Of a DNA stretch of 47,494 nucleotides, positions 16,478 to 22,998 are shown piece after piece. How positions within the stretch are numbered: position 1 is the stretch's first letter; each line of letters opens with the position of its first letter. Source of the DNA: Planctomycetota bacterium (lineage in GTDB: Bacteria; Planctomycetota; PUPC01; JACPCR01); contig JACPCR010000096.1 in NCBI GenBank assembly GCA_016179685.1, positions 1 to 47,494 of the forward strand, in the 5' to 3' direction. The notes beneath the pieces are model-generated. The model did not search any database, was not told the DNA's origin, and saw only the letters and a program-made list of their open reading frames with translations. The position numbers and the translations under genes are program-made.

Positions 16478-17392
16478 ATGAGAAGACGCGTCGGCATCAT
16501 CGGCACCGGATGGGTCGGTTCGAGCGTCGCTATCTCGACGCTTCACTCCGCGACGGCGGACGACCTCCTGCTGCATGACGTTCGCGCGGCAGCGGCGGAG
16601 GGCGAGGCCATGGACCTGAGCCACGGCGCTTCGTTCTATCCCGCCGCCACGGTTCGGGCCGCCGCCATCGAGGAGATGGCCGACGCTGATGCTGTCGTGA
16701 TCACCGCCGGACGCGGTGGCCGGCCCGGCGAGTCGCGCCTGGACCTCCTGCGGGAAAACGCGGAGGTCGTCCGAGTGATTGGACGAAAACTCGCCGGATG
16801 CCGAGGCGTCGTCATCCTGGTCACCAACCCGGTGGACGTCCTCACCCAGGTGATGACGGAGGTCACAGGCTTGCCGCCCGCACGCGTCCTCGGCACGGGC
16901 ACTTTGCTGGACACCGCCAGGCTTCGCCAGGTTCTGGGCCGCGTCCTCGGGGTGGATACGCACTCCGTCCATGCCCACGTCGTGGGCGAGCACGGCGATT
17001 CCGAGGTCGCCCTCTGGTCCGGCGCACGCGTCGGCGGAGTCCCCTTGCAGGACTGGCCCGGATGGAATCGCCAGGAGGAGACCCGGATCGAAGAAGAGGT
17101 CCGCACGGCGGCCTACCAGATCATCGAGCGCAAGAAAGCGACGAACCATGCCATCGGGTTGGCGACCGCGGACTTGTTGAAGTGTGTGCTTCGGAGCGAG
17201 CGCCGTGTCCTGACGATTTCTCGCGTGCAGCAGGGCGCCCTGGGCATGCACGACGTGGCCCTTTCCTTGCCTGCGGTCGTCGATGCCGAGGGTGCAATGC
17301 GGGTGCTGCAGCCGGCGATGAGCCCCGACGAGCGCGGCCGCCTGGAACATTCGGCCGACGTCCTCCGACAGGCCATACAGCAAGTTCAATGA
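16478..17392 (+). CDS. L-lactate/malate dehydrogenase family protein
   Basis: A 304-residue NAD-dependent 2-hydroxyacid dehydrogenase of the LDH/MDH family. It has GTGWVG (residues 9-14) for NAD, substrate Arg87 (ESRLDLL), NPVD (117-120), D145/R148 (LLDTARLR) and catalytic His172 in GEHGDSE. The specificity position, Gln102 in LDH or Arg102 in MDH, aligns with Gly81 in TAGRGGRPGESR. Neither lactate nor malate use can therefore be assumed, and a larger 2-oxoacid is possible. There is no Shine-Dalgarno; a TATAAT box ends 8 nt before the ATG. It is divergent from mce. A short hydrophobic ORF follows its stop. Confidence 0.88.
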   Translation: MRRRVGIIGTGWVGSSVAISTLHSATADDLLLHDVRAAAAEGEAMDLSHGASFYPAATVRAAAIEEMADADAVVITAGRGGRPGESRLDLLRENAEVVRVIGRKLAGCRGVVILVTNPVDVLTQVMTEVTGLPPARVLGTGTLLDTARLRQVLGRVLGVDTHSVHAHVVGEHGDSEVALWSGARVGGVPLQDWPGWNRQEETRIEEEVRTAAYQIIERKKATNHAIGLATADLLKCVLRSERRVLTISRVQQGALGMHDVALSLPAVVDAEGAMRVLQPAMSPDERGRLEHSADVLRQAIQQVQ

Positions 17393-17408
17393 ACTGAGGC
17401 GGAAGAAG

Positions 17409-17498
17409 ATGTCCGCGGCGTCAGCCGCAATCCTGGCGGCGTCGGTCCTCTTGATCCTGGCCGGCGAGTGGTTGCCCTGGTCACGAAAATTGAAGTAG
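17409..17498 (+). CDS. Possible 29-residue single-span membrane peptide
   Basis: A short ORF starts 16 nt after the LDH-family stop, with a purine-rich stretch (GGCGGAAGAAG) abutting the ATG. It encodes an almost uninterrupted hydrophobic helix (AAILAASVLLILAGEWLPW) followed by SRKLK and TAG. That is the composition and positive-inside tail of a small membrane protein. It ends 11 nt before the stop of the convergent glycosidase. Such short ORFs arise by chance, so I keep confidence low. Confidence 0.35.
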   Translation: MSAASAAILAASVLLILAGEWLPWSRKLK

Positions 17499-17509
17499 TA
17501 ACAGGAAAT

Positions 17510-20128
17510 CTAAAATCGAAGCTGAACACAGCCTTCGCGGCCGGGTCTGCTGACTTCCACGCTCTCGGCGTCGGCGAGGTATCGGCCGCCTGTGGCCGAA
17601 CGGGCCCGGAGGCCCTCGGGATGTGGCAGGCGGAGGAGCAGTTGCTGCGGCCGGCGTTCAGCGTCAAAGGTGTACCTCGCTTCGATCTCCTGCTGGTCCG
17701 TTCGGGACTCCACCCGGAGCGATAGGGGCCCGAAGTGGCTGGCCAGATTCTCCAGGACGATGCGCTGGCCGTGTCCGAGCCAGGCGCGGGGGACGCCGCG
17801 AAGCAGGTGGAGGGTCTCGCCGTCCTCGAGGACGAGCATCCAGCGGGTCTGCATGAGAAACCAGCCTTCCTCGTGGGTCTTGTGGGGGCTGGCGTGGAAG
17901 TAGTGCTCCCAGAAAGTATAGGTCTCGCGGTCGGCCAAGGCCGCTACGGTGTTGTAGTAGGTCTTGAGAAAGGCCCGGACCTCGCCTCGGCGCAAGTGAG
18001 CGTATTCATGGCGGGAGTAATACGGCTGGCAAAAAGCGACGTTGCGGACGGTGAACAGTGCGGCATGGGACTGGAGGAGAATGTCGCCCAGAGGCTCGCC
18101 GGGCTCGACCACCTCCTGGAAGACGAGCCAGAGGGGCCCGAGGAGCGAGTCCCGCGCCGTGAAGGCCCGGTGCGTGAAGCAACGGCCGCCGTCTGCGAAG
18201 AGGGCCTGGGGACCCGTGGCTTCCGCCCAGGGCGGCACGGTCGGACACCACGTTCCGTCGCCCAGGGGTATCACGGGCGAGCGGGCGGCACATTCCTCGA
18301 GGGCGGCGCGGATGTCGACTCGGAGCGCTTCGGCCTCTCGACCGATCCCCTGCGCCCGGGCCGGATCGATGGCTGCGAGCCATTCCGCGGTGCGCTTCAG
18401 ACCGAGGAAGGCATAGCCGCTGTTCATGAAGTAATGGAAGGGGTCTTCGGGGTCCGCGACCTTGCCGTCGAGCATGCCGTAGCCGCGGCCGCACAGGTCT
18501 TCACGGAGGTTGCGACGCCGCCAGGCCAGCAGGTAGTCGCAGGCCTTGGTCGCCTTCGGGGCCACATTCCGCGCCCAGTCGAGGTCGCGGGTGAAACGGA
18601 AGTGCTCGCCGATCTGGAACAACGCCGCACCCGTCTCCACCATGTAGCTCCCGAAGTTCTGGATAAACCCATCGTCATGTTGTTTGTCGAGGAAATACTG
18701 GATGGAGCGGCGGGCAAGATCGTGTCTCCCCATGGCATCGAAAAAGAGGACGATGGGGGCGCTTTCCGTTCCGATGGGCGCATAGACGCCGATGGTCGGG
18801 GCCAAGGCGCCCCCGGGCTCCAGGCCGTAGGCGACCAGGTCGAGGTGGAGCAGCCCCGCGCGGACCATCTCGTCCACACGAGGCTCGGGAACCTCCACCC
18901 GGGCAGCCCGTGCGAGCTTGTCCTTCCAGAAGGCCCGGCATCGGGCCAGCCGGATATCGAAGTCCGCCTGGGCCAGCGCCTCGGCTCGGTCCCGAGAAAT
19001 GGGCCGGTGTGGGATGGCGAACTCGAAGACCGCGCTCTCGCCGGGTTGGACCAGCAGGGCCTGTTCCAGCTCCTGCATGGGCCCGCCGTTCATCCGCGAC
19101 ACGGCGAAGACGCGGCCCGAAGCGAGGAGGCCGAAACCGTCTTCGGTGTGCTGCATGCCCCGGTGTCCATCCAGCGAAGGGGCACGAAACCAGGCGTAGC
19201 GGGGAACGCGGGCGGTGTTTGTGGCGGAGGCCCGGAGATGCAGGACCACTTCCTCGTCGCGGTCACGCTCGCTGGCGAGAAGTTGATCAAACTCCGCCTG
19301 CTGTGACGCGGTAAACATGTGGCCGCCGGCGTGCCCGTCCGCCACCAGGAAGTGCGTGCCCCGCAGCGTGTCGGGCCCCAAGGCCGTGCGCTCCAGCGTC
19401 GCAAAGGCCACGAAACGGTAAAGAATGTCGCCGTCCCGCGCCCGGCCGTGCAGGATGGGCAAACAGCCGTCTTCCAGCCGGCGGGCGAGATCGGCCTCGC
19501 AGCCGGCCCCACGGCCCAGGATGAATCGGTAGAGAAGCGTACCTTCTTTCTCGGTCTCGGGAATCTGGACCTCTCGGCCGTGCCACCGGGGTCGTATCCA
19601 GCCCCAACATCCGTCCGTCCTCAGCGCGTCGATTTCGAAAATGCGGAAGTCCCTGCTGAGTCCCAGCCAGGTCTGACACTTCAGGTCGCGCACGCTCCGG
19701 GCGGCATTTTCGAACGTCTCCTCCGGCTCGGACTCGATCCTCTGGAATTCTGATAGAAGCCCCCGGTCTCGAACGGCTCGGGCGACCTCGACGTACGATC
19801 GGGAGTCCCCCGCCGGGATGACCGCCACGCCCAGCTTCGGCAGCAGGATCGGATGGTCCGACGAGACGTTGCGGAGGAAGAAGGTGAAGGGGCCGGAAGT
19901 CGCCCGCACGCTGATCCGCGTGGCCCGTCCACCGTGGCCCGCCCGTGTCTCTCCGCACTCGACGATGAGACGGCAAGGGCCTGATGCAACAAGGGAAAAC
20001 GAGTTGCCTGTCGATTCTCCCGTTCCGGGCGCAACGCGGAGCGCGGCGAGAGACCCGTAAGTGACCTCGACGTTGCCTCGGACGGGACCCCGTTCCCAGA
20101 TGATGGCAGCGGCCGATGGCGCGTTCAT
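17510..20128 (-). CDS. Six-hairpin glycosidase-like protein
   Basis: An 872-residue protein with a beta-sandwich-like N-terminal half (to about residue 400) and a helical C-terminal half. The latter reads as an (alpha/alpha)6 toroid of the six-hairpin glycosidase superfamily: GLLHLDLVAYGLEPGG, KQHDDGFIQNFGSYM, YLLAWRRRN, and TFWEHYFHASPHKTHEE near the end. Clan-level relatives include GH63, GH78 and GH95-type enzymes. Candidate acids are the Asp/Glu in DDGF and WEHYF, but I cannot assign a family. The start at 20128 (MNAPSAAAIIW) is preferred over an AT-rich upstream extension of poor protein quality. No signal peptide is seen. A CATAAT box 6 nt upstream suggests a leaderless start. It stands alone. 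Confidence 0.72.
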   Translation of the reverse strand: MNAPSAAAIIWERGPVRGNVEVTYGSLAALRVAPGTGESTGNSFSLVASGPCRLIVECGETRAGHGGRATRISVRATSGPFTFFLRNVSSDHPILLPKLGVAVIPAGDSRSYVEVARAVRDRGLLSEFQRIESEPEETFENAARSVRDLKCQTWLGLSRDFRIFEIDALRTDGCWGWIRPRWHGREVQIPETEKEGTLLYRFILGRGAGCEADLARRLEDGCLPILHGRARDGDILYRFVAFATLERTALGPDTLRGTHFLVADGHAGGHMFTASQQAEFDQLLASERDRDEEVVLHLRASATNTARVPRYAWFRAPSLDGHRGMQHTEDGFGLLASGRVFAVSRMNGGPMQELEQALLVQPGESAVFEFAIPHRPISRDRAEALAQADFDIRLARCRAFWKDKLARAARVEVPEPRVDEMVRAGLLHLDLVAYGLEPGGALAPTIGVYAPIGTESAPIVLFFDAMGRHDLARRSIQYFLDKQHDDGFIQNFGSYMVETGAALFQIGEHFRFTRDLDWARNVAPKATKACDYLLAWRRRNLREDLCGRGYGMLDGKVADPEDPFHYFMNSGYAFLGLKRTAEWLAAIDPARAQGIGREAEALRVDIRAALEECAARSPVIPLGDGTWCPTVPPWAEATGPQALFADGGRCFTHRAFTARDSLLGPLWLVFQEVVEPGEPLGDILLQSHAALFTVRNVAFCQPYYSRHEYAHLRRGEVRAFLKTYYNTVAALADRETYTFWEHYFHASPHKTHEEGWFLMQTRWMLVLEDGETLHLLRGVPRAWLGHGQRIVLENLASHFGPLSLRVESRTDQQEIEARYTFDAERRPQQLLLRLPHPEGLRARSATGGRYLADAESVEVSRPGREGCVQLRF

Positions 20129-20134
20129 GAATGA

Positions 20135-20140
20135 ATTATG
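20135..20140 (-). promoter_or_regulatory. -10-like box (CATAAT) 6 nt before the 20128 start
   Basis: On the minus strand CATAAT is followed by TCATTC and then the ATG at 20128. A TTGCCG hexamer lies 16 nt further upstream as a possible -35. No Shine-Dalgarno is present. The spacing would give a leaderless transcript, similar to the LDH and MBL genes. Confidence 0.4.
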
Positions 20141-20305
20141 GATCAGCACAAACTTTCGGCAACAATAATATTGGCAATCGGGACTCGAATGCGTGCTGGA
20201 AGACAAGAAGGAAAAGTAAAAAAAACTGGATAAGATCATGCGGCAGGGGCTAAGCAACGGGGGCAGAAAGACCGTGCCCATTTACAAAAACCTGGAGGTG
20301 ATAAA

Positions 20306-20551
20306 GTGACACGCTCTGACCAGGAAATTATGCAAATGGCCCTTCGGTTACCGGCGGCCAAGAGGGCCGGTCTGGCCGCACGACTGATCGAAAGCCTGGA
20401 TGAAGAAGTTGACACGGACGTTGATGCCGCGTGGGAGAGGGAAATCGCACGACGAATCCGCGATTACGAAGCGGGCCGGACCGTCCCGATCCCCTGGAGT
20501 CAAGCCCGAGAGATGCTTCTTGCGAACAAAGATGAGTCATCCGACGCTTGA
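20306..20551 (+). CDS. Addiction-module antitoxin component
   Basis: An 81-residue protein of the putative addiction-module component family, about 70-80 residues long and paired with RelE/ParE toxins. Typical features are MQMALRLPAAKRAGLAARLIESL at the start and WEREIARRIRDYEAGRTVPIPW in the second half, the latter resembling the toxin-binding region. The GTG start is fixed by a strong GGAGGTG 5 nt upstream. Its 3' end overlaps the toxin ATG at 20532 by 20 bp. The antitoxin is intact while the toxin carries an in-frame stop. Confidence 0.85.
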   Translation: MTRSDQEIMQMALRLPAAKRAGLAARLIESLDEEVDTDVDAAWEREIARRIRDYEAGRTVPIPWSQAREMLLANKDESSDA

Positions 20552-20828
20552 AATCCTACCCGAGGTGGTCGAGGAAGCGGCGGCGGCTAGAGCCTAGTAT
20601 GCCGAACGGAATCCAGAGATGGCCGTGGCGTTCATGGAGGAATTGGACCACGCGGCGCGAAAGATTCTTGAATCGCCTGGTCTCTGGCCGCCCTATTTAT
20701 TCCGCACACGACGTTACCTTTTTAGGCGGTTCCCGTTCATGGTCATCTACCGTAAAGAACGAGGGCGAATTTTGGTCATCGCCATAGCGCATGGCAAACG
20801 AAAGCCCGGTTATTGGAGGGGGCGTTAA
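20532..20828 (+). pseudogene. RelE/ParE-family toxin interrupted by an amber codon
   Basis: Reading from ATG 20532, the frame encodes MSHPTLEILPEVVEEAAAAR then Ala, followed by TAG at 20595-20597. It continues in the same frame as YAERNPEMAVAFMEELDHAA and on to KRKPGYWRGR at 20828. RelE/ParE toxins normally have Trp-Tyr at this point (RAWYxER), so TAG most simply derives from TGG by one substitution. The remainder (98 codons in all) is a complete toxin: IYRKERGRILVIAIAHGKRKPGYW is the usual C-terminal core. Reinitiation at ATG 20619 could give a 69-residue protein lacking helix 1. The start overlaps the antitoxin by 20 bp, as in functional pairs. Confidence 0.8.
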
Positions 20829-21031
20829 CAAGGTTGCCACTCGACTTCGCGCTTCAATTCGATCGAGCCCCCAGAGAGAAAGGATGTGCAACCCTGTCCG
20901 AACAGGCCAGAGGTGAAAAGTCCGGGCCGGGAGACGAGGCGGCGACCCTCGCAGCCGGGTGCTTCTGGTGCACGGAGGCGGTCTTCCAGAGGCTTGATGG
21001 CGTGCGGTCCGTCATTCCTGGTTACATGTAA
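20813..21031 (+). pseudogene. MsrA (peptide methionine sulfoxide reductase A) N-terminal fragment
   Basis: The end of this frame reads ATLAAGCFWCTEAVFQRLDG and then VRSVIPGYM before a TAA. That is the MsrA active-site segment, with the catalytic Cys in GCFW followed by the first strand ending in GY. MsrA normally continues for about 130 more residues. No other frame downstream shows MsrA motifs up to 21432, so the gene is truncated rather than simply frameshifted. The homologous part begins near 20934; the upstream start is unclear. It follows the broken toxin gene directly, marking a decaying region. Confidence 0.75.
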
Positions 21032-21432
21032 AAGAAACTCCGGCGAAATAGAAAAACTCGATATTCCATAAGTGACGAAGCCACAAGAAGTTAAATTGGG
21101 ATGGCGTAAGTTCTCAATAAGCTCGGGGATGGACGTCAGGTCAAATCGATGAGTGATGAACGGAGTAGCGAAGCTCGGAAGGGCTTCGCTGCAAGAAATT
21201 CAGGGCTGACACGCGGCGAACGTAGGCGAAGCCCTTCCGGGCTTCGCCTACGAAAATCCGTGAAGCCTTCAAACATCATCGGTTATGAAAACGAGCGCGT
21301 GTCTTCCCCGAACTTATTGAGAAGTTACCGTTCACCCTCGGCCGCGCTCTTCACCACCAACCGATTCTCCAGGCGGCCGCCGTCGGCTCTTCCTCGGCCC
21401 TAGGTCTTCACTGCCCGCCATCCACCACCGGG
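21032..21432. other. Gene-free stretch after the MsrA fragment
   Basis: No supported gene. It contains the perfect hairpin at 21221-21252 and an adjacent ACGAAAATCCGTGAAG segment that recurs, inverted, at the right end of the window. Otherwise I see nothing. Confidence 0.6.
21221..21252. repeat. Perfect 14-bp stem hairpin, part of a dispersed repeat
   Basis: CGTAGGCGAAGCCC pairs with GGGCTTCGCCTACG around a TTCC loop. The right arm plus the next 14 nt (to about 21266) matches, in inverted orientation, 47294-47321 at the far end of the window, with one 1-nt gap and one substitution by my alignment. Confidence 0.8.
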
Positions 21433-22893
21433 TCATGCCCGCAGTGCGAGCGCGGCCTGGGCATATCGGGCATCGAGCGACAGGGCCTGGTGAAAGAACG
21501 CCTTCGCCTCGCGCTCGCGCCCCAGGGTGCGTTCCGCCATGCCCAGAAAGAAATGGGCCTGAGCTTGGCCACGAATATCCAGCCCGCACTCGATGGCCTT
21601 CCGGATGGACGCGACGCCCGGGGCTGGGTCGTCCCCGTTTCGATAGGCCATCATGACCTGGAACTGGCCCTGGAAAAGGTGAGCGGGTCCGAAAGCGGAG
21701 TCGAGTTCCAGGGCTTGCCGGGCCGCTTCCTGCGCCTCGTGAAAGAAGTCGCCCTTTTCGAGCACGCTGGCCACCACGCGGGACACCCGCATCAGGGTGT
21801 CCGCCAGGGCCACGTGGGCCCGAGCGTCGGCCGTGAAACGCCGGACCGCTTCGCGAAGCAGCCCGATGGCCAGGCCCGGGTCCCCGCCCTCCTCCGCCTC
21901 CTCCGCAGCTTGAACGAAGTCCAGCACGCCCCGGAGGGCTTCCGACTTGTCCCGCAGGGTCTCCGGAGGGGCGGCCGGGACGGCCGAAGGCTTGAAATGC
22001 TGCCAGCCGGGCTCGGCGTCGTCGACGAGTCCGCGGTAGACCCTCAAGATGGCGTATCGCGGCGTGCCCCAGACCTCGGGAATGCGAGTGATCCATTCGG
22101 GCAGGCGAGGCTCCAGGTCCGACAGCACCTCGGGAAGCTCCATGCCCAGGGACACTCGACGCCCGACCTCTTCGATGAAGAAGTTTTCGATTCGAAGGAG
22201 AAGGTCGATCTCCGCCTGCCGCGCCAGGGGACCGTGGCCTGGCAGCACCTCGCGGGGCTTCAGAGCTTGCACCCGCCGGACCGTCTCGATCCAGCTATAC
22301 GGCTGCATCAGGCCTTCATTCATCACCGGCTGGCCGAAGATCGGGAAGCTCCCGGTCATCACGGCGTCGCCGCTGACCGCAGAGCCCTCCGCCGGGAGGT
22401 GGACGGCCGTTGCATCAGTGGTTTCCGCCGCGCCCAGATAAAGCAATCGCAGCGGCTGTCCCCCGAGGTCCAGTTCCGTATCCCCATCGATAACCAGGTC
22501 CGCCAGCACCGGGTCCTCCCCCAACGGGAATGCCCGCGAGGCCAGAAAGGCCTTTTGCCGGCTCGACCGGCTCGTCATGAAATCCACCGTGTCCCTCCGG
22601 GCGACGAGCGTCGCCCCCGCCTCTCGGAAGGCGCTGTTGCCGTTGGTGTGATCCCAATGGTAATGCGTGTTGATGGCGTAGAGGATCGGCTTCTGGGTGA
22701 GGGACCGAGTGGCCGCGAGCAGCCGCCGGGCCATCGGCAGGTTCACCTGGGTATCGATGATGGCGACGCCGCGGTCGCCGATGACGATCGTGGAATTGAC
22801 GATGTTCCGGAACAGGTAGACCCGGGGAGTGACCTGGACGAGCTGGCCGTAAGTGCGCGGTGCGAAAGGGTTCGGGGGGACAGGCGGGCTCAT
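21433..22893 (-). CDS. Metallo-beta-lactamase fold hydrolase with alkylsulfatase-like and TPR-like C-terminus
   Basis: A 486-residue protein. The MBL domain (residues 1 to about 250) has the metal motif THYHWDHTNGN and a later LPGHGPLA. The downstream segment IPEVWGTPRYAILRVYRGLV resembles the dimerisation region of alkyl sulfatases. The last 160 residues are helical repeats (AIGLLREAVRRF, AQEAARQALELDSAFGPAHL, AKAFFHQALSLDARYAQAAL), that is, TPR-like. It probably hydrolyses a sulfate or phosphate ester or a lactone; the substrate is unknown. No signal peptide is present. The start at 22893 is preferred because a strong promoter ends 7 nt before it, and upstream sequence in frame is not protein-like. 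It is divergent from the MFS gene. Confidence 0.85.
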   Translation of the reverse strand: MSPPVPPNPFAPRTYGQLVQVTPRVYLFRNIVNSTIVIGDRGVAIIDTQVNLPMARRLLAATRSLTQKPILYAINTHYHWDHTNGNSAFREAGATLVARRDTVDFMTSRSSRQKAFLASRAFPLGEDPVLADLVIDGDTELDLGGQPLRLLYLGAAETTDATAVHLPAEGSAVSGDAVMTGSFPIFGQPVMNEGLMQPYSWIETVRRVQALKPREVLPGHGPLARQAEIDLLLRIENFFIEEVGRRVSLGMELPEVLSDLEPRLPEWITRIPEVWGTPRYAILRVYRGLVDDAEPGWQHFKPSAVPAAPPETLRDKSEALRGVLDFVQAAEEAEEGGDPGLAIGLLREAVRRFTADARAHVALADTLMRVSRVVASVLEKGDFFHEAQEAARQALELDSAFGPAHLFQGQFQVMMAYRNGDDPAPGVASIRKAIECGLDIRGQAQAHFFLGMAERTLGREREAKAFFHQALSLDARYAQAALALRA

Positions 22894-22900
22894 TGTTTTG

Positions 22901-22929
22901 CATATAAGGCCACCTGAGGCGCTTGTCAA
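22901..22929 (-). promoter_or_regulatory. Sigma70-type promoter of the MBL gene
   Basis: On the minus strand, a perfect TTGACA (22929-22924), a 17-nt spacer and TATATG (22906-22901) lie just before CAAAACA and the ATG at 22893. The -10 is 7 nt from the start codon and there is no Shine-Dalgarno, so the mRNA is probably leaderless. Confidence 0.65.
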
Positions 22930-22937
22930 TTTATCTG

Positions 22938-22982
22938 GTACACTCGTTCGGAAGTGCCACCCGCACTTGCGAACGAGTGTAC
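22938..22982. promoter_or_regulatory. Long inverted repeat, candidate operator between divergent genes
   Basis: Two 20-nt arms match at 19 of 20 positions around a 5-nt CACCC centre. The outer 13 bp (GTACACTCGTTCG and its complement) are perfect. It lies 8 nt upstream of the MBL -35 box and 16 nt before the MFS ATG, so a protein bound here could control both genes. It may alternatively act as an RNA hairpin in the MFS leader. Confidence 0.6.
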
Positions 22983-22998
22983 GAGAGCCTGAGATCGG

